A DNA stretch of 64,000 nucleotides from Candidatus Geothrix odensensis (GTDB lineage: Bacteria > Acidobacteriota > Holophagae > Holophagales > Holophagaceae): positions 124,001 through 188,000 of the forward strand of contig JADKCH010000002.1 of assembly GCA_016714685.1 (NCBI GenBank), given 5' to 3'. The position numbers and the translations under genes are program-made. The notes beneath the pieces were generated by a model. The model saw nothing but the letters and a program-made list of their open reading frames with translations. It was not told the origin of the DNA and did not search any database. Shown piece after piece: positions 38,680 through 49,600 of the stretch. Numbering within the stretch: the stretch's first letter is position 1; each line of letters begins with the position of its first letter.

Positions 38680-41352
38680 ATGGCCACTCCCCTCCGCCAC
38701 ATGCCGACGACGCCGCTGGATGAGCTCCGCGGCTGGCTGGAAAGTCCCATGGAAACGGATGCCGGGGCGCAGGTACGCCTGAATCAGCTGCTGCAGCAGC
38801 TCCGCCAGCTGGCCCTGCCCGAGCTCGGCAGCCGTCTGGTCAAGCCCTCCACCCCACCGACCCTGAAGCGCTTCCTGTTCAGCCTCACGGCGAAGTTCGA
38901 CTGGCCGGAGTGGGTGCCCTGGCTGCTCCAGGTCCTGCAGCACGAAGCGGACCTGGGCGTGTTCGATGAAGGCTGCGCCGCCCTGGGACGCCTCGAACTC
39001 CGCTCCGCGCGGGAGGCCCTCCAGAAGCTCGAGACGCAGCGCACGGATCCTGATCGCCAGCTGATCCTGCGCCGGGAGCTGGGCACCGCGGACCCCCAAC
39101 AGCCCCTCTCCTTCTATCTGGGCCGACTCCTCGAAGGCGAGGCCAACCCCCGCCTGGCCCACCAGGGCGCCCGGGGACTGGCCCTGGTGGCCGAACCCGG
39201 GGACCTGCCCGCCCTCTGGGAGGCCCTGCCTGGAGCGGATCCCCTCGCCTTCCGCCTCCTGCTCCGCGCCGTGACCGAGCTTCCCGGGGAGCCCCAAGGG
39301 GCCCTCCTGCTGGGGCTGTTCCAGGAGACCCTGCAGACCCTGGAGGATCTCGAAAGCCTGGAAGCCCTCACGCAGCAGGTCCAGGTCGGGGCCCGCACGG
39401 CCGCCCGGTCCGTCCTGGTCGCGGCCCTGGCGGCCCGCATGGGCGGGCAGCACCCGGAGGTCATCCGCGCCCTCCAGGAAGCCCTCGATGCCGGCGAGGA
39501 AGGCCATCCCATCCCCCCGGTGGAGCGACTGCGGGAAGAGGCCAAAGGCCCCTATGAGCGCTTCGTCACGGACTCCCTCATTGTCCTGCTCGAAGGGAAG
39601 GTGGCCCGCTTCAGCGCCCTGGTGACCGAGGCCCAGGACACGGCCATCAGGCAGCAGGCTTCCCTGGGCCTCACGCTGAACCTGGTCTGCGAGGCCCTGG
39701 TCCACCGCGTGACGGCAGGGAGCCTCGCCAGCGGCCAGGCCGTGCCCATCCTCCAGGATGCCTTCGACCGCTTTGCGCACAGCGAGGGCCTGGATTATGC
39801 GTTCTGCCGCCTGGTGCCGGCCACGGACGAGAGCGCCCTGGGGCGGGTCCTGGCCGTGTCGGACCCGAAGCGCCGCCTGGCCTGCCTGGATGTGCTCGGG
39901 GCCCGCGAGGAGGATGCCCTGATGCCCTTCTTCATGCGGGCCATGCAGGACGGCATCGTCGAAGTCGGGCACCGGGCCATGCATCATCTCGGCAAGCTGC
40001 CCTCGAGCTTCCCGGCCGTGATGGGCCTGTTCCAGTCCGGCCAGCCCGAGCAGATCCGCACCGCCCTCCGCATCTTCACGGTCAACGGAACCAAGGCCGC
40101 GGCGGAACCCCTGATGGCCTTCCTGCGGACCGACGTCCGGGATGACCTCCTCCTGGAGGCCGTGGAGGCGCTGGGCGCCACCCATTGCCCCAGTGCCAGC
40201 ACCGTCCTGCTGGACCTCCTTCACGATGGGAAGCCGGCCCGCCTCCAGGAGGCCCTGGTGGAGGCGCTGGCAGGGTTGGCCACGCCCGAGGCTGGGCTCG
40301 GGCTGCTGACCAAGTCCGCCCATCTCAAGCTGTCCCAGGTGCTCATCCGGGCCCTGGAAGGGCTGCTCGCCGCCTTCCCCGGCTTCGAATGCCCCCTCCC
40401 CGTGGAGTGCCTGCCGTCCCTGGAGCAGCTCATCACCCGCTGCTGCGACGACCGGGAGGGCGAGGGCCAGCGGCTGCGGGCGATCCTCGCCACCCAGCAC
40501 CTCTACTGCTTCGACCAGGGGCTCTACTCCCGGCTGAAGGATTCCTTCTCCGACTTCCTCTTCGACCTGCGGACCAAGGGCGACTGGGATCGCGACACCA
40601 ACGACCGGGTCGCGGCCATCGTGAAGGAGCTCGGGCGGCGCAGCGCCAGCCTCAGCCACATCGCGGGCAGCGAGGAGAAGATCCGCGCCATGCTGAACGG
40701 GCTCCCGCCCAAGGGCCCCGGCCGGGCGCCCGCCTTGCTGGCGCTGCGCGAGGCGCTGCAGGATCCCGAGTTCATCCTCCGCACGGAGCTGGCCCGGGAG
40801 TTGTCGGCCTTCGTCATCCAGGAGAGCCAACGCACAGACCAGGACTGGAGGGAGCTGGCCCGGCTCTGCGAGATCGGGGGCCTCAGCCGGCAGCAGGACC
40901 TGGTCGAGCCACTCAAGGACATCTTCAAGGGTGCCGCAGGCCTCGGCCTCCGCAGCGCCGCCAAGGAGGCCCTCCTGGCGTTGGGGCTGGACGAGGCCGC
41001 CATCCATCGGCGGGCGCCCATCGCCACGATCCTTCTCCTGGAGCCCAGCGCCTTTTTCCGGAAGCGCCTCACCGCCGCGCTCGGATCGAAGTGGGAGGTG
41101 CGCGAGGCGGGGAGCCGCACCGAAGCCGCACCCTTGCTGACGGAGCGTCCAGTGGACCTGCTGATCTCCGAGCAGGCCGATGCCATGGGGGACCTCCGCC
41201 CCTGGCTGAAGATGCAGGTGGAGACGCGGCGCTGTCGGCAGGTGCTCCTGTCCACGGCCGCCCGGGACACCAGCCCAGGCGAACCCTGGCTCATGGGCAC
41301 GCTCTACAAGCCCTACGCACCCGAGGCACTCTTGAAGACGCTGGAGTCCTGA
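38680..41352 (+). CDS. HEAT-repeat protein with C-terminal pseudo-receiver domain
   Basis: About 890 residues of repeated helical pairs (HEAT/ARM type, e.g. the DALMPFFMRAMQDGIVEVGHRAMHHLG unit in part) and a final ~110-residue domain folding like a response-regulator receiver. In the receiver the usual acidic pair is replaced (ILLLEPSAFF), the acceptor Asp position reads Glu (LLISEQ) and the Lys remains (LYKPY). This suggests a receiver that is not phosphorylated. ATG 38680 has only a weak ribosome site; ATG 38701 is an alternative. It leads a row of scaffold-like genes on the plus strand. Confidence 0.75.
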   Translation: MATPLRHMPTTPLDELRGWLESPMETDAGAQVRLNQLLQQLRQLALPELGSRLVKPSTPPTLKRFLFSLTAKFDWPEWVPWLLQVLQHEADLGVFDEGCAALGRLELRSAREALQKLETQRTDPDRQLILRRELGTADPQQPLSFYLGRLLEGEANPRLAHQGARGLALVAEPGDLPALWEALPGADPLAFRLLLRAVTELPGEPQGALLLGLFQETLQTLEDLESLEALTQQVQVGARTAARSVLVAALAARMGGQHPEVIRALQEALDAGEEGHPIPPVERLREEAKGPYERFVTDSLIVLLEGKVARFSALVTEAQDTAIRQQASLGLTLNLVCEALVHRVTAGSLASGQAVPILQDAFDRFAHSEGLDYAFCRLVPATDESALGRVLAVSDPKRRLACLDVLGAREEDALMPFFMRAMQDGIVEVGHRAMHHLGKLPSSFPAVMGLFQSGQPEQIRTALRIFTVNGTKAAAEPLMAFLRTDVRDDLLLEAVEALGATHCPSASTVLLDLLHDGKPARLQEALVEALAGLATPEAGLGLLTKSAHLKLSQVLIRALEGLLAAFPGFECPLPVECLPSLEQLITRCCDDREGEGQRLRAILATQHLYCFDQGLYSRLKDSFSDFLFDLRTKGDWDRDTNDRVAAIVKELGRRSASLSHIAGSEEKIRAMLNGLPPKGPGRAPALLALREALQDPEFILRTELARELSAFVIQESQRTDQDWRELARLCEIGGLSRQQDLVEPLKDIFKGAAGLGLRSAAKEALLALGLDEAAIHRRAPIATILLLEPSAFFRKRLTAALGSKWEVREAGSRTEAAPLLTERPVDLLISEQADAMGDLRPWLKMQVETRRCRQVLLSTAARDTSPGEPWLMGTLYKPYAPEALLKTLES

Positions 41353-41395
41353 GCCGATCCCGGCCGGATATGCTGTCCCCAGATCCGAGGCCCGC

Positions 41396-42871
41396 ATGCA
41401 CGCCCTGTCTCCATGGTTCCGAACACCGGCCGCGCTGCTGTGCGCCCTGCCGGGCCTGGCCCAGGCCCCGGCGCAGGATGGCGAGCTGGCGGCGCGGCTG
41501 TATCGCAGTGGTGAAAGGGCCTATGCCTCAAAGGCCTACAAGGAGGCCCTGGAGACCTGGGCCCAGCTGCTCCAGAGCAGCCCCCAGAGCGAGTTCGCAC
41601 CCAAGGTGCTGCTCCGCCTCGCCCAGTACCACGTCGACATCGAGCGGAAACCCGAGACGGCCATGCCCTACCTGGAGCGCCTCCGCCGCGACCACATCAA
41701 GTCCCCCGAAGCCGCCGATGGCCTGCTCCTGAGGGGCATCCTGCAGGCGCGGCAGGCCCGCCGGCCCTTGGAGTTGAAGGACGCCATGGCGGACTTCAAC
41801 CGCGTCCTCGACCTCTTCCCCGACGCCGGGGCCTGCGCGGAGGCCCGTCTCCAGCTGGGCCGGGCCTGGCGGGACCAGGGCCAGTGGGGCCGGGCCCTCC
41901 AGCACTTCGTGGAGGCATTCCGTCTCCACCACGGCTCAGCGGTGGCCTCCCGGGCCATGCTCGAGGCTGCCACGACCATGGACCTGCTCGGGGATCTGCC
42001 CGGCTGCCTCCGGATGCTCCAGCGCTTGAGGGCCGAGCATCCCCAGACCCCCGAGGCCCAGGAGGCCACCTGGCGGACCGCCGTCCTGGTGAAGCACCGC
42101 CTGCAGAAACCACCTCTGCGGAATGAGGGGCCCTGGCCGGCGGGCCGGGCGAAGTGGCTGAAGACCCCGACCCTGCTCGCCCTCGCGTCGGATGGCGCCC
42201 TGCTCATCTTCCAGAATGAATTGGACAGGGTGTTCCGGTTGCAGGGGACCGAGCTGGTGCCCCAGGGCCCCCCGGCCCCCGGCACCCGGGTCCTGTGCGC
42301 CGGACCCGAGGGGACGACCTGGATGCTCTCGAAAAACACCCTGGTACGCGAAGAAGGGGGCGTCGCCCAGCCGCTCGGCACCCTCAGCGCGATCTCAGGG
42401 GCGGCCGTGGACCGCTGGGGCACCCTCTGGGTATCAGACGCCAAAATGCCCGCCCTGACCCTGTTCACCCCGGATGGAAGCTCGCGCACCGTGGCCTCCC
42501 CGCCGGCCGGCGCCATGGCTGCGCTCCCCACGGGTGGCCTGGTCATCTCCGCCGATGCGGACCGGAAGCTGCTCTTCCTCGACCGCGACGGCCAACCCCG
42601 CATCGTCGTCCCCTACGGCCAGGACCTGCCGGCACCCTTCAAGGCGGTGACGGCCCTGGCCACCGACGGGGCGGGCCAGATCGCCGCCCTGGTGGATGGC
42701 GGGGATTTCGGCGAGGGCGTCGTGATCTACGGCCCCGACGGCGCGGTGCTGCGGCAGGCCACGTTCAAGGCCCTGGGCATCAGCGGGCGCATCACCTCCC
42801 TGGCCATGGATCGCTCCGGCGGCCTGATCCTGTGCGACCGCCGCAACGACCTGCTGATCCGGTTGAACTGA
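41396..42871 (+). CDS. Secreted TPR and beta-propeller (NHL-like) protein
   Basis: 491 residues: a signal peptide to about residue 24, four to five tetratricopeptide repeats (about 30-230; e.g. AYASKAYKEALETWAQLL), then a C-terminal region of six-bladed propeller repeats (LWVSDAKMPALTLF, GGLVISADADRKLLFL, GLILCDRRNDLLIRL). Such proteins usually mediate protein contacts in the envelope. It ends one base before the next gene. Confidence 0.75.
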   Translation: MHALSPWFRTPAALLCALPGLAQAPAQDGELAARLYRSGERAYASKAYKEALETWAQLLQSSPQSEFAPKVLLRLAQYHVDIERKPETAMPYLERLRRDHIKSPEAADGLLLRGILQARQARRPLELKDAMADFNRVLDLFPDAGACAEARLQLGRAWRDQGQWGRALQHFVEAFRLHHGSAVASRAMLEAATTMDLLGDLPGCLRMLQRLRAEHPQTPEAQEATWRTAVLVKHRLQKPPLRNEGPWPAGRAKWLKTPTLLALASDGALLIFQNELDRVFRLQGTELVPQGPPAPGTRVLCAGPEGTTWMLSKNTLVREEGGVAQPLGTLSAISGAAVDRWGTLWVSDAKMPALTLFTPDGSSRTVASPPAGAMAALPTGGLVISADADRKLLFLDRDGQPRIVVPYGQDLPAPFKAVTALATDGAGQIAALVDGGDFGEGVVIYGPDGAVLRQATFKALGISGRITSLAMDRSGGLILCDRRNDLLIRLN

Positions 42872-42872
42872 C

Positions 42873-44901
42873 ATGCGCTTCCGACTCCTCCTGCTCCTCT
42901 CCCTCTTCTGCGGCCTGCTGACGGCCCAGGATGCGGCCCTCAAGGACACCTTCCTCCAGGCCAAGGCCCTCTGGGCCACCCAGGGTGACCGGGAGGGCGC
43001 GACCGCGCGCTTCGACACGGTGGTGGCCGCGCTGGCGCCCAAGGCCGCCGGGCTGGAGCCCGAGTGGAGCCAGGTGCTCTGCGAGAGCTACAACTGGCTG
43101 GCCGTCCTCGACGACCGCAGCGCGCAGAGCAAGGCCCGGGCCCAGGCGCGACTCCAGGCCCTGCTGGATCTGAACCCTGACTTCGAACTGGACAAGGCCC
43201 TGACTTCGCAGCGACTCGCAGCCCTCTTCGAGCGCATGAAGTCCGAGAAGTACGCCCTCGTCAAACTCAGCTTCCTACCTGAAGGGGGTCGCCTGGTCAT
43301 TGACGGCAGGCCTTTCCCCTCCCTGTCCCGGAAGTTCCTCCCATTTGGAACCCACAAGCTCAGCTACACCCGGCCCGGCCACGCGCCCGCCGAGCTCACC
43401 CTGGAACTGGGCCCCCATGACGCGAAGAGCGCCGATTTCAAGCTGACCCGGACCGCCTCCACCATCACCCTCTACGTCCAGCCGCGGGACGTGGAAGTCC
43501 TGCTGGACGGCCAGAGCCTCGGCTACGCGATCGGCCAGGGTGGTCCCGAGGCGGCCGCCCTGGCTCTCCCCCTGGGCCTGCGCCCGGAGGACTTCTCGGC
43601 GGCCTTCGTCATCCCCGAGCTCCACCCCGGCAAGCACCGCCTCGAGCTGCGCGCGCCGTGCCTCCGCACCAAGGTCCTCGAGCTCGGTGCGGACCTCGCG
43701 ACACCCGCCGCCGACCACACCCTGGAACCGATCCGCCTGGAGCCCTCGCTGGGCAGCCTCTCGATCTCCTCTCCCTGGCCCGGAGGGGAGCTGTTCCTCT
43801 CCGGCCAGAGCAAGGGCCCCCTGCCCCAGGTGAACCTTCCGGTGTGCACCGGGGCCTACGACCTGCTGGTGCGCTTCCCGAGCGGTGGCTTCGCCCAGCG
43901 CCTCATCATGGAGGAGGGCAAGGCCGTGAGCCTGGAAGTCCGTCCGAAGCCCCGGCTGGCCTTCGCTGGGCTGGAGGGCGGGGACTTCACGGGTCGCGCC
44001 CGGTTCCTGGCCCTGCTCCAGTCCCTCGGGGACCGTCTGCAGCAGGTGGCCTTTCTTTCAGCGCGCCCAGACGAGCCGCCCGCCGATGCCCTGGCCCGGT
44101 TGCAGGCCTCCCGGGAGGCGGAGCTGATCCTGCTGGCGAGGACGGTTCCGGATCCAGTGATCCACCGGATCGAGTTGGTGCTTCGCACCCTCGACGGCGA
44201 GGAGGAGCGCCTCGTCGTGAAGCCCCTGGAACAGGATCCGCTGGCCTCCCTGGCCGTAAGGCTCAACGCAGTCCCCAGCCTCCGGCGGCCTGGCCTCGGC
44301 GCCACGCTCCTGGATGTTCCCGGCGAGCCTGGCCCCTGGGTGCTGGCTGCCACCGAGCCGGCCTTGAAGGCGGGCCTGCAGGCCAGGCAGGCCCATCCTG
44401 CAGGCCCAGGGGCAACCCGTCACCACGGTCCAGGAACTCCAGCAGCGGACGGAATCCGCCAAGGGCACCCTCTCGATGAGCCAGGACGCCACCGCCTTGA
44501 CAGTGCCCCTGCATGCGGAGGCGCTGGAAGTCCCCCTGGGGTCGCCAGCACTCTGCTACCCGGCCGTGCTCGCCCAGCTGCGCCTGCTCTACGCCGGCGC
44601 CACGGGAGACGAGGCCAACCTCATCAAGCTCAACCTGGCCCTCGTCCTGATGCAGTTCCGGAAGTACGACAAGGCCATGGAGCTCCTGCGAGACGCGCGC
44701 CTCAGCACCGTCCGCGGCGTCAGCCAGGGCACCCTCGACTACCACACCGGCCGCTGCTTCCTCCACCTGGGCTCCAGCTACCAGTCCGAAGCGGGACAGG
44801 CATTCCGGCAGGCACTGAAGTATCCTCAGGCAACCCTTCTCGGTCCCGACGGTCCCCTGGTCGCCCCCCTGGCCAGGCAGGCCCTCGAAGACCTGAAGTG
44901 A
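42873..44901 (+). pseudogene. PEGA / PDZ-like / TPR lipoprotein-like protein, frameshifted near 44385
   Basis: Starts with a signal peptide (RFRLLLLLSLFCGLLTA), then TPR-like helices, two or more PEGA-type beta domains (about residues 125-350), a Rossmann-like region and a PDZ-like segment. The first frame runs to 44978 but loses similarity after PALKAGLQ. Deleting one base (A at about 44385) joins it to a frame ending at 44901, giving GLQAG.PILQAQGQPVTTVQEL, a normal PDZ core, and a TPR tail. So one extra base breaks the gene, by mutation or by sequencing error. Corrected length is 675 residues. Confidence 0.7.
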
Positions 44902-44914
44902 GCCGGAGGAATCC

Positions 44915-45304
44915 ATGCGAAAGCAGCGCGGTGAAGGCAAGATCGGTTGCATCGTCACCATGCTCGTGCTCGGGCTGATCATCGCCGTGGCCATCAAGGC
45001 AGTCCCGGTGTACTACGGGAATAGCGAGCTGTCGGATGCCTGCGACTTCATCGCCAGCGGAGGCAGTAAGAAGCCCATCGAAACCCTTGAGCGCGAGGTA
45101 AAGGAGAAGGCCCGCGAACTGAACGTGATTGAGGCACTGACAGACAAGGGAGCCATCAGGATCACCAAGACCGGGGGCGGCGATGCCGGGACCTGCACGA
45201 TCGTTCTGCGCTACAAGCGCACCATCGATTTCTATGGCGTCTACAAGTACACCATCGTGACGGACAAGCGCATCACCAAGCCCATCTTCGAGAACATCAG
45301 CTGA
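44915..45304 (+). CDS. Small single-helix membrane protein of unknown function
   Basis: 129 residues: a basic start (MRKQRGEGK), one membrane helix (about 11-31) and a soluble C-terminal domain with alternating beta/helix pattern resembling DUF4845-type proteins, though I cannot confirm the family. It follows the PEGA/PDZ gene by 13 bases and has GGAGG 6 bases before ATG. Confidence 0.65.
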   Translation: MRKQRGEGKIGCIVTMLVLGLIIAVAIKAVPVYYGNSELSDACDFIASGGSKKPIETLEREVKEKARELNVIEALTDKGAIRITKTGGGDAGTCTIVLRYKRTIDFYGVYKYTIVTDKRITKPIFENIS

Positions 45305-45346
45305 TCGCCCCTTGCGGTCGGGGGCGCCTCGCGGCACCCTGCCCAC

Positions 45347-46618
45347 ATGCTTCTGTCACTTCCCCAAGACAGGTTCCTGGCGCCCGGTGAGCCCCTCAGG
45401 CCCGTGCGCATCCCGGGGTCCAAGTCCGTGACCAATCGCGCCCTGCTGCTGGCCGCCCTCACCCCGGGTACCAGCCACCTTCAAGGCGGTCTGGAAGCGG
45501 AAGACACCCGCTGGATGCGCCAGGCTCTGCGGGGCCTGGGGATCCCGATCGTCGAGGAAGGTGGCGCCTGGCGCATCCAGGGCGGCACACGACCCCGGGC
45601 CCTGGGGCCGCTCTGGCTCGGGGCGTCCGGCACCACGCTGCGGTTCCTCCTCCCCTGGCTGGCCCTCTGCGCAGAGGGGCCGGTCCGTCTCGAGGGCGAT
45701 CCCCGGCTCTTCGAGAGGCCCCTAGGCCCCCTGCTCGGCCCCCTGGAGGCCCTGGGCGCCCGGTGGTCCGCCGATGCCTCGGGGGCCTGGCTTCGGCCGA
45801 GTCCGGTGCCACCCAAGCAGCTGAATTTCCATGTGGATGCCCGCCTCAGCAGTCAGTTCCTGTCCGGCTTGGCCCTGGCCGCCGCGGGATTGTCCGGGCC
45901 CAGCCAACTCACCTGGGAGGAGGTGGCCAGCCCCAGCTACCTGACCCTCACCACCCAGTGGCTGCAGCGCTTCGGCTGCGCGGCTGTCCTGGAATCTGGG
46001 CGGTGGCAGATCCCGGGCGGGAGCCTCCAGCCCAGGGACCTGATCCTGCCGGGGGACTGGAGCGGCGCCGCGGCCTTCCTCGCGGCGGCGGGGGCCGCGG
46101 GACGGCGGCTCGAGGTGGGCCCGCTGGACCCCGAGGACGCCCAGGGCGACCGGGCCATGGTCACCATCCTGGAAGCGGCAGGCTGTACGGCCCGCTGGAT
46201 CGATGCCCAGACCCTCGAACTCCAGGGACCCCTCCAGCGCGGTCTGGAGGCGGACCTGACGGATTGCCCGGACCTGGGCCCCGTGCTGGCGGCCCTCGCG
46301 GCCCTGGCTCCGGCCCCCTCGGAGTTGAGGGGACTCCATACCCTCCCCCACAAGGAATGCGATCGCCTGGATGCCTCCGCGGAGCTGGTGCGTTGGCTGG
46401 GCGGCCAGGCGGAAGTCATCGGGGACCACACCCTGCGGATCGCACCGGGGACGGCTGTGGCCGACCGGAGCCCGATCAGCCCGCGCAACGACCACCGCAT
46501 GGCTTTCGCCGCCGCCCTGGGTGGGTTGCGCTGGGGAGGCGAGTTGCAGGATCCCCAGTGCGTGGCGAAGACCTTCCCGGACTTCTGGGGGGTTTGGCGG
46601 GGGATGCTCGGATGCTGA
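45347..46618 (+). CDS. aroA: 3-phosphoshikimate 1-carboxyvinyltransferase (EPSP synthase)
   Basis: Sixth step of the shikimate pathway, joining shikimate-3-phosphate and phosphoenolpyruvate. The 423 residues contain PGSKSVTNRALLLAAL, the LGASGTTLRFLLP loop, RLFERPLGPL, KECDRL and SPRNDHRMAFAAAL, all near catalytic or substrate sites of the family. The GASGTT form (rather than GNAGTA) is a natural variant of the phosphoenolpyruvate-site loop. The last seven bases overlap the start of the next gene. Confidence 0.95.
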   Translation: MLLSLPQDRFLAPGEPLRPVRIPGSKSVTNRALLLAALTPGTSHLQGGLEAEDTRWMRQALRGLGIPIVEEGGAWRIQGGTRPRALGPLWLGASGTTLRFLLPWLALCAEGPVRLEGDPRLFERPLGPLLGPLEALGARWSADASGAWLRPSPVPPKQLNFHVDARLSSQFLSGLALAAAGLSGPSQLTWEEVASPSYLTLTTQWLQRFGCAAVLESGRWQIPGGSLQPRDLILPGDWSGAAAFLAAAGAAGRRLEVGPLDPEDAQGDRAMVTILEAAGCTARWIDAQTLELQGPLQRGLEADLTDCPDLGPVLAALAALAPAPSELRGLHTLPHKECDRLDASAELVRWLGGQAEVIGDHTLRIAPGTAVADRSPISPRNDHRMAFAAALGGLRWGGELQDPQCVAKTFPDFWGVWRGMLGC

Positions 46619-49600
46619 GGGCCGCCTGGCTGGGCGACTGGAAGGCTCCTTGGGGCCTGGACCGGGGCCGGCGCTGGGGAGATCCGGCCTGGGCCCTGGC
46701 GGCCATCTCCCAGGCCTGGCTGCTGGGCGGCCACGAGGGCCGCTGGCCCCGGCTGAAACAGGAGGCCCGGCGCCCCCAGGGGCCCAAGGCATCGCAAGCA
46801 CCCGTGGCCTTCGAAGCCCAACCCGATCCAGCCTGGGTGGCCCTGCTCCGTCATGGCAGCACGGGTGCGGCCCCCAGCTTGCGAGGCAGCCGTGAGGATG
46901 AGCTGGTGGCCTGGGCCTGGGAAGCTCTGCTGGACGGGGATGGCACCCCCTGGATGGCAGCGGGCTCGGTTCTGCTGGACCTGCCCCAGCGCCTGCGCTG
47001 GGTGGCCCTGCTCGGCGCGGTGGATGCCGGGGGCACCCTCCACCTTCCGCCCTACCTGGACCTGGTCCCGGCCGGATGGCGCTCCCTCCCAACCGGCTGG
47101 TGGGAGTTCCTGCTGAGGTCCCTGGATGGGGAGGGCCGGCTGCTGCCGGAAGGCCCCCTGGATACCGGGCTGCCCTGGCCCGCCATCCAGGGCCGCGCAG
47201 AATCGATCCTGCTCCCCGAGCTCCCGGAGGACTTGGTCCCCCATCGCGCCTCGGGCTGGCTGCACCAGGGCCCGGACGGCGCCTGGATGCTGGACCCGAG
47301 GCTCCGGGCCTGGGCCCGCGGGTTCGGCGCCTCGCCCCGGGGCCTGGAGCCCCTGGTGCCCCGCAACCTGGGGGCAGGGCTCCCACCGGAGTCCCCGTTG
47401 GCCGAGGTTCTGGCTCTGCGGATGCCCGCGGACCCGCCACCGGGGTGGACCCCCTCGCTGGAGGCGGATCTCCAGGAGCGGACGGCACGGCCGGAACCGC
47501 CCCCCGCTTCCGGCCACCCCACCTGGGACCGGCTGCGGATGCGCTGGGGCGGCGAGGCGGCGGAACCCGTGCCGGGCTATCCGGCCTGGGGGACGACAGC
47601 CCACCCCTGCGCCGACCCCTTCCACTGGATGGCAGAGGGCCTGGAAGCTTCTCGGGCCTGCGAGCCTGAGCGGGCCCTGCGGGCCTTCACCCTGGCCCAT
47701 GCGCATTTCATGCGGCTGGGCTCATCCGGCTGGGCTGCCCGAGCCGCGTCCAACGCGGCCTTCATGGGCCTGCAGTGGGCGGACCTCCCGGCCCACCGGC
47801 GCTGGGCGGACCTGCGTGGTCCCCTGCCCCAGCCCTGGCACGACCATGAGGCGGCCCAACTGGCGGATGTGTACCTCGACCCGTCCTCCGCGCTGGCTCG
47901 CATCCGAAGCCTGGTCGACACCTACCCGGGTTTCCCCCCCGCCTGGGGCCTGCTGGCGGTCCACGGCCTGGACCGGGAGCGGTGGGACCTGGTGCGGGAG
48001 GCCCTGCCTCATGTAAGCGGCCATCCCTACGCCCGCTTCCTCGAGGCAGCCCTGGGGCCCCTGGTGGAAGGCCCCCCCGAGGGGGCCGATCCGGAGGCCC
48101 GGCTCGGCTGGGAGGCCCACCGGCTCTTCCGCGGCCATGGATCGTCCCCGAGCGTATGGGCGGCCTGGCGGGACTGCCCCAACCAGGTCATGCGCCTGGA
48201 GCTGGGCCTCCAGGTGCTGGAGCGGGTCCCGGAGGAGCGGTCGGCCCTGCGCCTGCTCGCCCTCCAGACCATCGCCGACCGGGCGGATTCCAGCCGACAC
48301 CAGCGGCGCCTGGCGGCCCTCTGGCCCCGTCCTGACTCGAACGAGGATCCGGCACCCACCCTCCTCTTCAAGGACTGGCTGGCCGGGCGGGAGACTCCCA
48401 CCTGGATCGCCTGGGAGGAAGAGGGCCAGGTCCACTCCCTGGGCACGGGCGAGGCACCTCCAGAGGGGGCGCTCAGCCGCCTGGCCAAGGATGGGACGCT
48501 GCCGCCCATTCTCCAAGGGGGCTGGGTCTGGCGGGGGCATCCCCTGATCTGGGAGGGCTGCCCAGTGGGCTCGGTACTGCTGGCCCAGCCGGCGGAGCAG
48601 CCGCCCCGATCCCCCCTGGAGCCCCTGCTGATCGCGCCTTGGCTGGCCCGCCACCGTGCCCGCCGGCCCGCGGAATCCCTCGTGGAATCCGGGCTCCTCT
48701 GGACGGACGGCACCGAGCCCATGGCCTCGGTCCTGCGCGAGCTGGATCGCGTGGCGGGCTCGGACCTGCCCGTGCTGATCCTGGGCCCCACTGGCACCGG
48801 CAAGGAGCTGGCGGCCACCGAGGTCCATCGGCGCTCGGGCCGGACCGGTTCCCTGGTGGCCGTGAACTGCTCGGCCTTCGCGGAGGGACTGCTGGAATCC
48901 GAGCTCTTCGGACACATGAAGGGAGCCTTCACCGGGGCGGACCGGGAACGCCGAGGCGCCATCGAGATGGCCCGGGGGGGCACCCTGTTCCTCGACGAGG
49001 TGGCGGACCTGTCCCCGCGCCTCCAGTCCCTGCTGCTCCGGGTGCTCCAGGAGCGGGAGATCCGCCGGGTCGGCTCCGACCACGCCGTGAAGGTGGACGT
49101 CCGCTTCATCGCCGCCACCCACCGCCCCCTGGAGGAGCTGGCCACGGCCGGCGCCTTCCGGCGCGACCTGCTCTTCCGCCTGCAGGGAGCCGTGCTCCAC
49201 CTGCCCCCGCTGGCCGACCGCCGCCACGAGTTTCCCTACCTGCTGCCGCGCCTCGCCATCCGCGCGGCCCAGGCCGTACGGCGACCCATTCCCGCCCTGG
49301 CCCCCGGCCTGCCCCAGGCCCTGGCCCGGCGCCCCTGGCCCGGCAACGTCCGGGAGCTGCTCCATGCCCTGGAGCGCGCCATCCTGCGCTGCGAGGACGG
49401 CCTCCTGAAGCCCGGCCACTTCCCGGAACTCGACGGGCCGACCTTGCAGGCACGCACCTGGGAGGAGGCGACCCGGGCCTTCCAGCGGCGCCTGCTCCTC
49501 GAGACCCTCCAGTCATGCGGCTTCCGCGTGGCGGAGGCCGCCGAAGCCCTGGGCCTGGCCCGTCCCGCGCTCTATGCCACTGCCAAGCGACTGGGCGTGG

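Noticed and set aside
38326..41397. A 1,023-codon minus-strand frame opposite the HEAT-repeat gene
   Set aside because: Antisense shadow of a repetitive GC-rich gene; amino-acid pattern is Gly/Gln/Leu-rich without structure.
45722..49419. Two long minus-strand frames opposite aroA and the sigma-54 activator
   Set aside because: Pro/Gly/Arg-rich shadows; the plus-strand genes carry all catalytic motifs.
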